Shown here piece after piece: positions 17,197 through 27,084 of a stretch of DNA of 64,000 nt. This stretch comes from an uncultured Lachnospiraceae bacterium (GTDB lineage Bacteria > Bacillota > Clostridia > Lachnospirales > Lachnospiraceae): assembly GCA_905235745.1 (NCBI GenBank), contig CAJOMN010000010.1, forward strand, positions 39,498 through 103,497, written 5' to 3'. The stretch's first letter is position 1, and each line of letters starts with the position of its first letter. The notes below the pieces were generated by a model. It was not told the origin of the DNA. It worked only from the letters and a program-made list of their open reading frames with translations, and searched no databases. Position numbers and translations under genes: made by a program.

Positions 17197-17837
17197 AATT
17201 CATAAACGAAATTAACAAAGATTACAGGATCGTTCTTGCCTCGGCATCACCGAGACGCAGGCAGATACTGGAGCTTGTGGGGATCGATTTCGAGGTCTGG
17301 CCGTCAGACAAAGAGGAAAAGGTAACGGCGACGGAGCCTTCCGGTGTATGTACGGAGCTGTCAAGGCAAAAAGCTGTTGATGTTGCATCTCAGATAAGAA
17401 TATACAATGACACTCATCGTGAACTTACGACGGATACGGACATACTCATTATCGGAGCGGATACGATCGTTGCCAGGGACGGGGAGATACTCGGAAAACC
17501 GAAAGATGAGGCGGATGCGGTCAGAATGCTTAAGCTCCTGTCCGGAAGCACACACAGTGTATACACAGGAGTAACGTTCGTGTTCTCGGATAAGGGAGGA
17601 AGATCGGGCGAATACACTTTCTGCGAGGAAACGAAAGTGAGCTTTTATCCGGTCGACGAAGATGATCTGGCTGCTTATGCTGCAACGGGAGATGTTCTTG
17701 ATAAGGCAGGGGCATACGGAATACAGACGGAAGCTGCTGCTTTTGTCAGATCAATAGAAGGTGATTTCTACAATGTGATGGGACTTCCGGTGGCAAGACT
17801 CCTGCATGAATTGAGAAATATTATCACGTACACATAA
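17193..17837 (+). CDS. maf: Maf-like nucleoside triphosphate pyrophosphatase
   Basis: The 214-residue protein begins with the Maf signature LASASPRRRQILELVGI and continues with ADTIV, LGKPKDEADAVRML, and DKAGAYGIQ. Maf enzymes hydrolyse non-canonical or modified nucleoside triphosphates to monophosphates (house-cleaning). The ATG overlaps the pflA end (ATGA), so translation was coupled to that gene; with the pflA frameshift, ribosomes ending early at 16964 would no longer reach it, which could lower maf expression (inference). It ends before copy B of the hairpin family. Confidence 0.93.
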   Translation: MKFINEINKDYRIVLASASPRRRQILELVGIDFEVWPSDKEEKVTATEPSGVCTELSRQKAVDVASQIRIYNDTHRELTTDTDILIIGADTIVARDGEILGKPKDEADAVRMLKLLSGSTHSVYTGVTFVFSDKGGRSGEYTFCEETKVSFYPVDEDDLAAYAATGDVLDKAGAYGIQTEAAAFVRSIEGDFYNVMGLPVARLLHELRNIITYT

Positions 17838-17899
17838 GGGAAATGTCGGCGTTTTGAATTGACATTAATATATAAGAGTAGTAAAAAAAAATAGGTTAT

Positions 17900-17926
17900 T
17901 AGTAAACGCATTTAATTCGTTCACTA
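17900..17926 (+). repeat. Dispersed hairpin element, copy B (upstream of chemoreceptor gene)
   Basis: TAGTAAACG (17900-17908) and CGTTCACTA (17918-17926) pair with one mismatch around a 9-nt loop; TATAG follows. 29 nt lie between it and the ATG. Confidence 0.65.
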
Positions 17927-17955
17927 TAGATCATTCGGAAGGAGAACAATACATA

Positions 17956-19671
17956 ATGAAATTTATCGGCAACCTGAGTATCAGAACCAAGATGCTTATT
18001 CTTAACACACCTCTTTCAATTGCGCTTATTGTGGCATGCGTTGTAATGGGACTGGAAATGAACAGTGTGGAGAGTGAAGTAACAACCATTTACTATGACA
18101 CGCTCTTTAAGGTATCGGATAATCTGATCAACGGTGACCGTGACTTTTATCGGGCAAGAGTTGCCTCGGTTTCCCTTGGAGAAGAGATGTCGGAAGCTGA
18201 TTATCAGACTGCTATTCAGGAGTTTGAGGAGAACATGCAGCAGACATATGACAGAATTCATGAAGGCGCAGACGTGGCTGCCATCAATGATACTCTTTAC
18301 CATGAGGTTCTCCCCGGAACGAATGCAAGTATATCAACCCTTGTGGGCGTGTTTGATGAGCATTATTCGGCTGCACTTGAAGCCGCCAAGGCCGCTGATT
18401 TGGAAAAATTTACTGCCGAGTTTGAACTGGCGAGGGAAGCGATCAGCGAGATGACCGATATTACGGAGCAGTGGGCGGTTGAAGAGCATTCGCTGATACA
18501 ACAGGATATTGCGTCTAAGATCACGACACTTGCCATAATCTTCGGGATATTGATCATTATTTTTATCATTATCGCATTTATAGTCATACGCCAGATACGT
18601 TCAGGCCTTGAGCAGGCAACGAACAACCTTAAGGAACTGGCGGATGGCAAGCTTGATGTGGAGATTATTGATGATGACAGGATAACCAAAGATGAGATAG
18701 GCCAGACGCAGGAGGCAACGAATAAGCTTGCATTAAAGCTGCAGGAGATCATGAGCCGAAGCAACGAAATGGCCAAGTCATTGTCAAATGCCGGTTCCGA
18801 ACTTGCAATTTCCTCAGATCAGGCTTCCCAGGCATCGGGTCAGGTTACGCTTGCGGTCGATGAGATCAGTCAGGGAGCTGTATCCCAGGCGACGAGTGTT
18901 GAGAATGCCGCCGGAAATACCAACGATATCGGAAATGATATTGATGTGATCGCTACCAATGTTGAACAGCTTGATAAATTTGCGGAAGAGATGAAGGTTA
19001 CATGTAATGAGACCATGGAATCACTCGGCAAGCTTGTTGAGCAGACCCGTGAACTGAGGGAATCCGTACATAATATTGATGATACGATCAAATCAACCAA
19101 TGAGTCGGCGAACGGTATCCATGAGTTTGTAAATGCAATAACCTCGATTGCCAGCCAGACCAACCTGTTATCGCTTAACGCTTCAATAGAAGCCGCAAGA
19201 GCAGGTGAGGCAGGCCGTGGATTCGCGGTAGTTGCCGGAGAGATAGCTGCACTTGCCGAACAGTCCAACCAGAGTGCCCAGGAGATCGGACGTATCGTTG
19301 AGAAGCTCTTAAGCGATGCATCTGCATCAGTTGATGTTATGGCAAAGCTTAACGACAGTTTCGAGAATCAGACTGAGCAGGTAAGAACAACAAGAACCAA
19401 TATGCAGACAATGGCACAGGGCGTTGAAAGTGTTGCCGAGAGCGCCCGGAATATTGCGGCCAAGATCGAGGGACTTAACGGTGCCAAGAATACGCTTGTC
19501 GGAATAGTCAGCGATCTGTCTGCTATTTCGGAAGAAAATGCCGCATCAACGGAGGAAACGAACGCATCAATGGAGGAACTTAATGCAACGTTCAGCCTTA
19601 TAACGGATTCGGCCAATAATCTTCAGGATCTTGCCAGGGAGCTTGAGGAGATTATCAGCTACTTCGGGTGA
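17956..19671 (+). CDS. Methyl-accepting chemotaxis protein
   Basis: The 571-residue receptor has a first membrane helix (about 12-33), an external four-helix-bundle sensor domain, a second helix (about 190-212), a HAMP linker, and a long signalling coiled coil. The hairpin tip that binds CheA/CheW is [20 protein letters not shown] and [18 protein letters not shown]. The ligand cannot be predicted. GGAAGGAG lies before the ATG. It is downstream of hairpin copy B, and a TTGACA near 17859 with a weak -10 may be its promoter. No CWxxW-type CheR tether is visible at the C-terminus. It fits with the flagellar locus farther along the window. Confidence 0.93.
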   Translation: MKFIGNLSIRTKMLILNTPLSIALIVACVVMGLEMNSVESEVTTIYYDTLFKVSDNLINGDRDFYRARVASVSLGEEMSEADYQTAIQEFEENMQQTYDRIHEGADVAAINDTLYHEVLPGTNASISTLVGVFDEHYSAALEAAKAADLEKFTAEFELAREAISEMTDITEQWAVEEHSLIQQDIASKITTLAIIFGILIIIFIIIAFIVIRQIRSGLEQATNNLKELADGKLDVEIIDDDRITKDEIGQTQEATNKLALKLQEIMSRSNEMAKSLSNAGSELAISSDQASQASGQVTLAVDEISQGAVSQATSVENAAGNTNDIGNDIDVIATNVEQLDKFAEEMKVTCNETMESLGKLVEQTRELRESVHNIDDTIKSTNESANGIHEFVNAITSIASQTNLLSLNASIEAARAGEAGRGFAVVAGEIAALAEQSNQSAQEIGRIVEKLLSDASASVDVMAKLNDSFENQTEQVRTTRTNMQTMAQGVESVAESARNIAAKIEGLNGAKNTLVGIVSDLSAISEENAASTEETNASMEELNATFSLITDSANNLQDLARELEEIISYFG

Positions 19672-19676
19672 TCGTA

Positions 19677-19705
19677 TTGAGTTTTTATAATACTTGTTGT
19701 AGAAT
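19677..19705 (+). promoter_or_regulatory. SigA promoter of the ferredoxin gene
   Basis: TTGAGT (19677-19682), 17 nt, TAGAAT (19700-19705). The leader of about 85 nt carries two hairpin-family copies. Confidence 0.6.
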
Positions 19706-19734
19706 ATAGAGAACGGGTTTTATTTGTCACTATA
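19705..19734 (+). repeat. Degenerate hairpin element, copy C' (ferredoxin leader)
   Basis: TATAG (19705-19709) pairs with CTATA (19730-19734), with a GAACG..GTCAC middle that resembles the family but pairs poorly. Directly upstream of copy C. Confidence 0.4.
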
Positions 19735-19749
19735 TCAAACATTATTCAT

Positions 19750-19772
19750 GTGAACGGCTGTTATTCGTTCAC
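19750..19772 (+). repeat. Dispersed hairpin element, copy C (upstream of ferredoxin)
   Basis: GTGAACG (19750-19756), 9-nt loop, CGTTCAC (19766-19772): perfect 7-bp stem, 25 nt before the ferredoxin ATG. Confidence 0.7.
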
Positions 19773-19797
19773 GAGACCGGTTAAAGGAGGTATCACA

Positions 19798-19968
19798 ATG
19801 GCATTTGTTATCAAAGACGGCTGTATTTCATGCGGAGCCTGCGCAGGTCAGTGTCCTGTAGGAGCTATTTCCGAGGGTGACGGAAAGTATGAGATCGATG
19901 AGAATACATGCGTTAGCTGCGGAGCTTGTGCAGCCCAGTGTCCCGTGGGAGCTATTGAAGAAGGCTGA
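19798..19968 (+). CDS. 2[4Fe-4S] clostridial-type ferredoxin
   Basis: The 56-residue protein has two CxxCxxCxxxCP cluster motifs, CISCGACAGQCPVGA and CVSCGACAAQCPVGA, in a pseudo-twofold repeat. It carries low-potential electrons for anaerobic enzymes. AAAGGAGG precedes ATG 19798; the longer frame from 19750 would run through the hairpin and is rejected. Monocistronic, with its own promoter and terminator. Its leader is unusually rich in the hairpin family (copies C' and C). Confidence 0.97.
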   Translation: MAFVIKDGCISCGACAGQCPVGAISEGDGKYEIDENTCVSCGACAAQCPVGAIEEG

Positions 19969-19996
19969 CAGGATATACCGTATAACCAAACACAAT

Positions 19997-20034
19997 AAAA
20001 TGCCGGCAATTCATGTCGGCATTTTCTTTTTTTG
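19997..20034 (+). terminator. Rho-independent terminator of ferredoxin gene
   Basis: AAAATGCCGGCA (19997-20008) with TGTCGGCATTTT (20014-20025), 5-nt loop and one G-U pair, followed by a strong T-run. Confidence 0.9.
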
Positions 20035-20084
20035 ATATATAGGTTATAATATCTTTCAATGGATATTTGTAGGGCAGGAATCTT

Positions 20085-22139
20085 ATGAGCAGCAACAATA
20101 TCAGATTTAAAGGTCAGATGCGCACATATTTACTGTGGCCCGTGTGGATGACAGTAATTGTCGCTGTATTTGCCGTCGCGTTGTATTTCGTGGACATCAG
20201 GGCAGGTGTCGCGGCAACGGTTTTTTTTGTAATATATTCTTCTGTTGCGTATTTCCTGTATTTTCGTAACAGACACCGTGTGGTACGTGATCTGATCTCG
20301 TTTGCGACACAATACGGACAGGTTCAGAAACAGCTTCTCCGCGACCTTGAGATTCCGTACGCGCTGCTCGATGAGACGGGTAAAGTCATCTGGACCAATG
20401 ATGCTTTCGAGCAGATGCTTAATATCACGACCAAATACAGTAAGAACATTTCAAATCTGATCCCTGAGATCACAAGGGAAAAGCTACCCACAATGGAACA
20501 TGAGACCGAGAGCGTTGTTACGGTTGACGGACATGATTTTCGCGCAAGCATGAACAAGGTGTCGATGCAAGCGCTCATGGACGCGTCGGATGCCGTTGAG
20601 ACTGTTGACTACGACAGTTATCTGATCGCTCTGTATATGTTTGACGTTACGGAAATTAACGCGCTTGCCAGACAGGTTGAAGAGCAGAAAATGGTATGCG
20701 GTCTTGTATATATGGACAATTACGACGAGGCGCTCGAAAGTGTTGATGAGGCGAGGCGCTCGCTTGTCGTTGCGCTTATAGAGAGACAGATCAACAAATA
20801 TTTTTCAAAGTTCGACGGAATCACCAAAAAGCTTGAAAAAGACAAGTTCCTGTTCGTAATGAAGAAAAAAGAGCTCGACAATATGATAGACAACAGGTTC
20901 GGCATATTGGAAGAGGTCAAGAACGCCAATATAGGCAACGAGGTATCGTTTACGCTGTCGATAGGGGTAGGAGCGGGGAGTGACCTTCTTAACCAGAATT
21001 ATGAATATGCGAGGACTGCGATAGATCTGGCGCTCGGAAGAGGGGGCGACCAGGCGATCATCAAGACGAATGACGAGATCAGTTACTACGGAGGCAGACG
21101 GGAGGTAACCGCGAAGAATACGAGAGTAAAGGCAAGAGTCAAGGCTCATGCGCTTCGCGAGATAATAGAAAGCAGCGATAACATCATAATAATGGGGCAC
21201 AAGATACTTGATGTCGATGCATTCGGATCTTCGATAGGTATCTATCGTGTTGCCAGGACCTTTAACAAGAAAGTCAATATCGTTGTGGACGAGGTAACGA
21301 CGTCCATCCGGCCGATGCTCGATATGATGATACATGACGGAGCGCATGACGAAAGTATTTTTGTCTCCAGGGAAGCGGCCATGGAGATTGCGTCCGAAAC
21401 AGAGTGTACGCTTGTTGTGGTCGATGTCAACAGACCCGGTTTTACAGGCTGCCCGGAACTGCTGGAAATGTGCCGGCCTATAGTCGTGCTCGATCATCAC
21501 AGGCAGGGCGCGGAGAAGATTGAAAACGCAACCCTGTCATATATAGAGCCTTATGCGTCGAGCGCATCCGAAATGGTATCGGAGATACTGCAGTACATAA
21601 GCGACGGCGTGAAGCTCATGGCTGACGAGGCGGACTGCCTCTATGCCGGAATGGTTGTGGATACGAATAATTTCGTGATCAAGACGGGTGTTAGAACATT
21701 TGAAGCCGCGGCATATCTTCGCAGGAACGGTGCGGATGTCACAAGAGTCCGTAAGATGTTCAGGGACGATGTCGGAACATACAAGGCAAGAGCGGGGATC
21801 GTCAGCAACGCCGAGATATACGACAATGCGTTTGCGATAGCCGTGACACCGGATACGGTTGTGGACAGTCCCACGATAATCGGCGCCGAGGCTGCAAACG
21901 AACTGCTCAACATTAACGGGATCAGGGCATCCTTTGTCCTGACGCTTCATGAGGGCGAGGTATTCATCAGCGCCCGTTCGATAGACGATATCAACGTCCA
22001 GGTCATCATGGAGAAGCTCGGAGGAGGCGGCCACATGAATGTGGCGGGCACCCAGATAAAGGATGTTACGGTCGAAGAGGCCAAGAAGTCTCTTATAGCT
22101 GTGCTTGGGGAAATGAAAGAAAAAGGAGAACTTCAATGA
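20085..22139 (+). CDS. gdpP: Cyclic-di-AMP phosphodiesterase GdpP (DHH family)
   Basis: The 684-residue protein has two N-terminal membrane helices (about 15-56), a PAS-like domain (PYALLDETGKVIWTNDAFEQ), a degenerate GGDEF domain, then DHH and DHHA1 domains. Metal-binding motifs appear as GHKILDVDAFGSS and VLDHHRQG, and GGGGHMNVAG near the end is the DHHA1 signature. GdpP degrades c-di-AMP, which controls potassium, osmotic balance and wall stress. The stop overlaps the rplI start by 4 nt, giving the conserved order gdpP-rplI-dnaB. Confidence 0.95.
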   Translation: MSSNNIRFKGQMRTYLLWPVWMTVIVAVFAVALYFVDIRAGVAATVFFVIYSSVAYFLYFRNRHRVVRDLISFATQYGQVQKQLLRDLEIPYALLDETGKVIWTNDAFEQMLNITTKYSKNISNLIPEITREKLPTMEHETESVVTVDGHDFRASMNKVSMQALMDASDAVETVDYDSYLIALYMFDVTEINALARQVEEQKMVCGLVYMDNYDEALESVDEARRSLVVALIERQINKYFSKFDGITKKLEKDKFLFVMKKKELDNMIDNRFGILEEVKNANIGNEVSFTLSIGVGAGSDLLNQNYEYARTAIDLALGRGGDQAIIKTNDEISYYGGRREVTAKNTRVKARVKAHALREIIESSDNIIIMGHKILDVDAFGSSIGIYRVARTFNKKVNIVVDEVTTSIRPMLDMMIHDGAHDESIFVSREAAMEIASETECTLVVVDVNRPGFTGCPELLEMCRPIVVLDHHRQGAEKIENATLSYIEPYASSASEMVSEILQYISDGVKLMADEADCLYAGMVVDTNNFVIKTGVRTFEAAAYLRRNGADVTRVRKMFRDDVGTYKARAGIVSNAEIYDNAFAIAVTPDTVVDSPTIIGAEAANELLNINGIRASFVLTLHEGEVFISARSIDDINVQVIMEKLGGGGHMNVAGTQIKDVTVEEAKKSLIAVLGEMKEKGELQ

Positions 22140-22582
22140 AAGTCATATTATCAGAGGATGTAAAATCAGTCGGCAAAAAGGGTGACGTAGTCGATGTATC
22201 GGACGGATATGCGAAGAACTATATATTCAAGAAGAAGCTTGGGATACCGGCCGATTCCAAAAATCTGAATGACCTTAAGCTCAAAAAAGCAAACGACGAG
22301 AAGGTTGCCGCACAGAATCTGGCAGCCGCACAGGATTTTGCGAAGGAGCTCGAAGATAAGACCATTGTCGTCAGGCTCAAAGGAGGAGAAGGCGGCAGGA
22401 CATTCGGAAGCGTTACAGGCAAGGAGATCGCCCAGGCTGCAAAGGAGCAGTTTGATGCAGACATAGATAAAAAGAAAATAGTTCTTGCGGAAGCTATCAA
22501 GTCTTTCGGTACATATGATGTGCCGCTCAAGATCCATCCGCAGGTAACAGCCACATTGAAAGTACGGGTTGAGGAATGCTGA
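22136..22582 (+). CDS. rplI: 50S ribosomal protein L9
   Basis: The 148-residue protein begins MKVILSEDVKSVGKKGD and has the L9 motif DGYAKNYIFKKKLGIPA, a central helix, and a C-terminal rRNA-binding domain (GRTFGSVTGKEIAQA). It binds 23S rRNA at the base of the L1 stalk. It is translationally coupled to gdpP (AAAAGGAG upstream, ATGA overlap) and precedes dnaB by 1 nt, the usual Firmicutes arrangement. Confidence 0.97.
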   Translation: MKVILSEDVKSVGKKGDVVDVSDGYAKNYIFKKKLGIPADSKNLNDLKLKKANDEKVAAQNLAAAQDFAKELEDKTIVVRLKGGEGGRTFGSVTGKEIAQAAKEQFDADIDKKKIVLAEAIKSFGTYDVPLKIHPQVTATLKVRVEEC

Positions 22583-22583
22583 A

Positions 22584-23918
22584 ATGGATGAGGCAAGTCT
22601 GAAAAAAATGCCTCCCCACCACAAGGAATCCGAAAGGGGCGTGGTGGGAGCCATGATGCTCGACACGGATGCCGCGATAATAGCAATGGGCGCCCTGACA
22701 TCGGATGATTTTTACCTGAAGGAATGCGCGTATGTATTTGATGCGGTCAAATCCGTTGTTGATGAAGGTTCGCCTGTCGACCCCACGATCATTTCCAACA
22801 GACTGCTGGAAATGAACGCTCCGGCAGAGATCGCGTCAGTGGAGTTTTTGCGGAATCTGTGCATGTGGGCATCGACATCGGCGGTCATCGGGAAGCACAT
22901 TGAGATAGTCAGGGAAAAATCACTGCTTCGCAAAATGATCAGGGTATGCCAGACGATCGAGAATAACTGTTATTCCGATTCGGGGGATGCCGAAGATGTC
23001 CTTGAGGAAGCGGAAAAGAATGTCTTTGAGATCACCAACAGCCAGATCTCGGGCGAATATGTTCCGATAAGGCAGATAGTAAAGGATGCCGTAGAAAGAA
23101 TAGGCATCGCATCAAGGACTGACGGGGTTGTTACCGGCGTTGCAACCGGATTTACCGATCTTGATTATAAGATGGCGGGGCTCCAGCCGTCGGATCTCAT
23201 ACTGATAGCGGCAAGACCTTCGATGGGCAAGACGGCGTTTGTCCTGAATATCGCACAGCATATATGCTTCAAAGAGAAAAAAGGAGCCGTGATCTTCTCA
23301 TTGGAAATGTCGAGAGACCAGCTTGCCAACAGGCTCCTGTCACTTGAATCGCATGTTGATTCACAGGCGATCAGAAGCGGTAATGTATCCGCCAGGGACT
23401 GGGAGCAGATAATAGAGGCAGCAAGTGTTATCGGAGAATCAAAGCTTATCATAGATGATACTCCCGGCATCAGCATCGCGGAGCTGCGATCCAAATGCCG
23501 CAAATACAAAGCGGAGAACAAAGATCTGTCGGTTGTTATCATAGACTATCTTCAACTGATGTCGGGATCAGGAAGAACCGATTCAAGGCAGCAGGAGATA
23601 TCCGATATATCAAGAGCACTGAAGTCCCTTGCAAGAGAATTAAATGTTCCGGTCGTAGCGCTTTCCCAGTTGTCGCGTGCGGTCGAAAAGCGTGACGATC
23701 ACAGGCCGATGCTTTCGGATCTGCGTGAATCCGGTGCGATAGAACAGGATGCGGATGTTGTAATGTTCCTCTACAGAGATGATTATTACAATCCGGATAC
23801 AGACAAAAAAGGAATAGCGGAGATAATAATCGCCAAGCAAAGAAACGGTCCGATCGGCACCACGGAGCTGGTATGGCTTCCTGACCTGACCAAGTTCGCC
23901 AACAAGGCAAAAAGCTGA
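22584..23918 (+). CDS. dnaB: Replicative DNA helicase DnaB
   Basis: The 444-residue RecA-fold helicase has the N-terminal DnaB domain (MPPHHKESERGVVGAMML), Walker A in AARPSMGKTAF, Walker B in VVIIDYLQLM, and SQLSRAVEKRDDHRPMLSDL. It forms the hexamer that unwinds DNA at the fork. Start is ATG 22584, one nt after rplI with GAGG upstream; the TTG at 22569 inside rplI is rejected. No intein is present. Confidence 0.96.
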   Translation: MDEASLKKMPPHHKESERGVVGAMMLDTDAAIIAMGALTSDDFYLKECAYVFDAVKSVVDEGSPVDPTIISNRLLEMNAPAEIASVEFLRNLCMWASTSAVIGKHIEIVREKSLLRKMIRVCQTIENNCYSDSGDAEDVLEEAEKNVFEITNSQISGEYVPIRQIVKDAVERIGIASRTDGVVTGVATGFTDLDYKMAGLQPSDLILIAARPSMGKTAFVLNIAQHICFKEKKGAVIFSLEMSRDQLANRLLSLESHVDSQAIRSGNVSARDWEQIIEAASVIGESKLIIDDTPGISIAELRSKCRKYKAENKDLSVVIIDYLQLMSGSGRTDSRQQEISDISRALKSLARELNVPVVALSQLSRAVEKRDDHRPMLSDLRESGAIEQDADVVMFLYRDDYYNPDTDKKGIAEIIIAKQRNGPIGTTELVWLPDLTKFANKAKS

Positions 23919-23933
23919 TGTAAGGAGATTTGC

Positions 23934-24431
23934 ATGGACAAGCCGAAATTGTATCGCAAGCGCATTATTCCCGAAGAGATTGTTTTGCTTGACAAGGATA
24001 AGATACTGTATTCCGACAAGACGCATATAGTCACTAAATGGAATACGATCAAGCCGAAAAAAATCCTTCATCACGGCTGTTCATGTTATTTTCTAGAAGA
24101 AGGCTTCAAGGTGAGCAAATTCTATCGCGAAGACGGCACTTTGATGTACTGGTACTGCGATATAATCAGCTATACATATGATCCGGACGAAGATTCTTAT
24201 GTGTTTACCGATCTTCTGGCTGACGTGCTTATCTATCCGGACGGCAGGGTTGAAGTAGTTGATGTGGGAGAGATCGCCGATGCGCTTACTGACGGTACGC
24301 TTACGACAGAAGAGATGATCCCGGCGCTCAGAAGCCTTGATAAGCTTCTGGGGATTATATATTCGGGAGAGTTTAGGACCATTCAGGACAGGATTAACAG
24401 GATCGAGGAAGGAAACATCCCTTCGCAATGA
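23934..24431 (+). CDS. DUF402 family protein (possible nucleoside-phosphate phosphatase)
   Basis: The 165-residue protein carries the DUF402 pattern: YREDGTLMYWYCDIISY, then DLLADVLIYPDGRVEVVDVGEI with the conserved acidic metal ligands. The family includes FomD and a staphylococcal nucleoside di/triphosphatase, so phosphate-ester hydrolysis is likely but the substrate is open. AAGGAG precedes the ATG. It overlaps the next gene (tsaC-type) by 4 nt, showing co-translation with a tRNA-modification enzyme. Confidence 0.8.
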   Translation: MDKPKLYRKRIIPEEIVLLDKDKILYSDKTHIVTKWNTIKPKKILHHGCSCYFLEEGFKVSKFYREDGTLMYWYCDIISYTYDPDEDSYVFTDLLADVLIYPDGRVEVVDVGEIADALTDGTLTTEEMIPALRSLDKLLGIIYSGEFRTIQDRINRIEEGNIPSQ

Positions 24432-25480
24432 ATACGATATATGAAACAGTCGATCCGGCCGATATTGATATGACGGTGATCCGAAAGGCGGGAGATATAG
24501 TATCAGACGGAGGGCTTGTTGCGTTTCCCACCGAAACGGTCTACGGACTCGGGGGAGATGCGCTGAATCCGGAATCCTCCCGGAAAATATACGAGGCAAA
24601 AGGAAGACCTTCGGACAATCCCCTTATTGTTCATATCGCGGAGTTTGACAGTATATATGATATAGCGGCGGATGTTCCTTTGGAAGCAAAGCTTCTGGCA
24701 GATAAGTTCTGGCCCGGACCGCTTACGATGATATTCGGCAGGAAACCGTCAGTTCCCTTGGAAACAACGGGGGGACTTGATACCGTTGCGGTAAGATTTC
24801 CATCGCATCCCGTCGCGAGAGAATTCATAAAGGCATCGGGAGGATTTGTAGCGGCTCCGTCTGCCAATATTTCGGGAAGACCGTCTCCGACGTCCGGCAG
24901 GCATGTTATGGAGGACATGGACGGCAGGATTGAGATGATAATAGATTCCGGAGAATGCAGTATAGGTCTGGAGTCGACGATAATCGATCTTACATCCGGA
25001 GTCCCGATGATACTCAGACCCGGTTACGTCAGCGAAAGAATGCTTAAAAGCGTACTGGGGGAAGTGGCAAAGGATCCGGCAGTATTCGGCACTGCGGTAT
25101 CCGGACAGCCTCCGAGGGCACCGGGAATGAAATACCGCCATTATGCGCCCAGGGGAGTCATGACTATAGTATCCGGAGATGCGGACGATGTCATTTCCTA
25201 TATCAGGGGAAAGATCGACAGCCGAACGGGCGGGGAGAGGATAGGTGTGCTGGCCTGTTCGCAGGATGTCCCCGGATACGAAGGAGCAGATATTGTCGTT
25301 GATATGGGACGGACGGACAATGAGATTGAAACAGCCTCCCGTCTGTATGATGCATTAAGAAGATGTGACGGGGAAAACATAGATGTGATCTATTCGGAGG
25401 AATTCGACACGCCGGAACTCGGAATGGCCATAATGAACAGGTTGATCAGGGCAGCAGGCCACAATATAATAAAAGTATAG
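24428..25480 (+). CDS. L-threonylcarbamoyladenylate synthase (Sua5 type)
   Basis: The 350-residue protein has the YrdC fold (VAFPTETVYGLGGDA, KGRPSDNPLIVHI, APSANISGRPSPTSG) joined to a C-terminal Sua5 domain (APGMKYRHYAPRG linker, then a Rossmann-like part). It makes threonylcarbamoyl-AMP for the t6A37 modification of ANN-decoding tRNAs. The two-domain form is Sua5 rather than TsaC. It starts within the end of the DUF402 gene and is followed 9 nt later by rpiB. Confidence 0.94.
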   Translation: MNTIYETVDPADIDMTVIRKAGDIVSDGGLVAFPTETVYGLGGDALNPESSRKIYEAKGRPSDNPLIVHIAEFDSIYDIAADVPLEAKLLADKFWPGPLTMIFGRKPSVPLETTGGLDTVAVRFPSHPVAREFIKASGGFVAAPSANISGRPSPTSGRHVMEDMDGRIEMIIDSGECSIGLESTIIDLTSGVPMILRPGYVSERMLKSVLGEVAKDPAVFGTAVSGQPPRAPGMKYRHYAPRGVMTIVSGDADDVISYIRGKIDSRTGGERIGVLACSQDVPGYEGADIVVDMGRTDNEIETASRLYDALRRCDGENIDVIYSEEFDTPELGMAIMNRLIRAAGHNIIKV

Positions 25481-25489
25481 GAGTATGGA

Positions 25490-25921
25490 ATGAAGGTAGC
25501 TATAGGAGCCGACCACGGCGGATTTGAGAGAAAAGGAGAAGTGATCGGACAGTTAAGGGCGGCAGGTCATGAGGTTAAGGATTTCGGAACATATACACCG
25601 GACAGCTGCGATTATCCCGAAATAGGCAGAAGTGTGGCGAAAGCCGTTGCCTCGGGAGAATATGACAGGGGGATCGTGATCTGTACGACTGGAATAGGTA
25701 TGTCGATAGTTGCCAATAAGGTCAGCGGCGTCAGATGCGCCCTGTGCGGCGATGTTACGAGCGCGAGGCTTACAAGGCTGCATAATGATGCAAATGTTCT
25801 GGCTATGGGTGCCGCCGTCACGGGTCCGATCATTACAAGGGATATAGTGGACGTGTTTATGAATACGGAGTTTTCCAACGAGGAGAAGCATGTTCGCAGG
25901 ATATCACAGATAGAGGAATAA
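25490..25921 (+). CDS. rpiB: Ribose-5-phosphate isomerase B
   Basis: The 143-residue protein shows IGADHGGFERK and NVLAMGAAVTG of the RpiB/LacAB family, which interconverts ribose-5-phosphate and ribulose-5-phosphate. The active-site loop reads ICTTGIGMSI where CGTGIG is usual; the Cys is kept but the next residue is Thr. Position next to Sua5 and upp is common in Firmicutes. A sugar-phosphate isomerase of another specificity is possible but less likely. Confidence 0.9.
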   Translation: MKVAIGADHGGFERKGEVIGQLRAAGHEVKDFGTYTPDSCDYPEIGRSVAKAVASGEYDRGIVICTTGIGMSIVANKVSGVRCALCGDVTSARLTRLHNDANVLAMGAAVTGPIITRDIVDVFMNTEFSNEEKHVRRISQIEE

Positions 25922-25948
25922 AATCATATAATTAACGGAGGGTTAGCA

Positions 25949-26596
25949 ATGAAACAGTATCCCGGTATCGACAACGTTTATGTAATGGATCATCCGCTTA
26001 TACAGCACAAGATCGGTTATATCAGAAGGATTGAAACTGGAACAAAGGATTTTCGCCAGACTATCGGTGAGATAGCAATGCTGATATGTTATGAGGCAAC
26101 CAGAAATCTGGAAGTGGAAGATGTGGAGATAGAGACTCCCATATGCAAAACGACTGCCAAAACATTAAAGGGCAAAAAGATGGCGATAGTCCCGATCCTT
26201 CGCGCGGGACTGGGTATGGTTGACGGCATGCTGAGTCTTATCCCTACCGCAAAAATAGGACACATAGGTCTGTATCGCGATCCGAGAACATTAAAGCCGG
26301 TTGAGTATTACTGCAAGCTTCCGGAAGACTGTGCTAACCGTGAGGTATTCGTGGTCGATCCGATGCTTGCCACAGGCGGATCATCAAGCGCGGCGATAAC
26401 GATGCTCAAGAACAAGGGATGTACGCATATTCATTTTATGTGCATAATCGGCGCCCCCGAAGGTGTTGCGGTCATGCATGAGAATCATCCGGATGTGGAT
26501 GTGTATATAGGAGCTCTTGATGAAAAGCTTAACGAGCACGGTTATATTGTTCCGGGACTCGGCGACGCCGGTGATCGGATATTCGGTACGAAGTAA
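25949..26596 (+). CDS. upp: Uracil phosphoribosyltransferase
   Basis: The 215-residue protein carries [13 protein letters not shown] and the PRPP-binding motif [13 protein letters not shown], diagnostic for Upp, which salvages uracil to UMP. C-terminal [17 protein letters not shown] matches the family end. ACGGAGGG precedes the ATG. The stop overlaps the dCMP deaminase start by 1 nt (TAATG), coupling pyrimidine salvage genes. Confidence 0.96.
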   Translation: MKQYPGIDNVYVMDHPLIQHKIGYIRRIETGTKDFRQTIGEIAMLICYEATRNLEVEDVEIETPICKTTAKTLKGKKMAIVPILRAGLGMVDGMLSLIPTAKIGHIGLYRDPRTLKPVEYYCKLPEDCANREVFVVDPMLATGGSSSAAITMLKNKGCTHIHFMCIIGAPEGVAVMHENHPDVDVYIGALDEKLNEHGYIVPGLGDAGDRIFGTK

Positions 26597-27081
26597 TGAG
26601 TGACAAGAGACAGGATTATATTTCATGGGATGAATACTTTATGGCGGTCGCAAAGCTTGCCGGGATGCGCTCCAAAGATCCCAACACGCAGGTCGGCGCA
26701 TGTATCGTGAGCAGTGACAACAAGATACTCTCGATGGGATATAACGGCTTTCCGCGGGGCTGCTCGGACGATGAATTTCCGTGGGCGCGCGAGGGCGATG
26801 AACTGCAGACCAAATATGTATACACCGTTCACAGCGAGCTGAACGCGATTCTCAATTTCAGAGGCGGGAGCCTTGAAGGGGCAAAGCTGTATGTATCCCT
26901 GTTCCCGTGTAATGAGTGCGCCAAAGCGATCATTCAGAGCGGTATCAAAACGGTAATCTATGATTGCGACAAATATTCCGCAACGAACGGTGTCATCGCT
27001 TCCAAGAAGATGTTCGATGCCGCGGGGATACGGTATTACAAATACGAGCCGACAAACAGGCAGATAGTTATTACGGTATAG
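26596..27081 (+). CDS. dCMP deaminase (ComEB-like)
   Basis: The 161-residue zinc deaminase has the catalytic pair HSELNAI and SLFPCNECAKAI, matching deoxycytidylate deaminase rather than cytidine or guanine deaminase (DPNTQVGACIV, YNGFPRG). It deaminates dCMP to dUMP for thymidylate synthesis; comEB homologues in this group are also named for a competence operon. It shares a TAATG junction with upp. Full length. Confidence 0.9.
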   Translation: MSDKRQDYISWDEYFMAVAKLAGMRSKDPNTQVGACIVSSDNKILSMGYNGFPRGCSDDEFPWAREGDELQTKYVYTVHSELNAILNFRGGSLEGAKLYVSLFPCNECAKAIIQSGIKTVIYDCDKYSATNGVIASKKMFDAAGIRYYKYEPTNRQIVITV

Positions 27082-27084
27082 TAC

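Noticed and set aside
20805..21500. 231-codon minus-strand frame opposite gdpP
   Set aside because: Antisense shadow of a conserved gene; no independent support. The similar frame at 8467-9159 opposite the acyl-CoA synthetase is rejected for the same reason.
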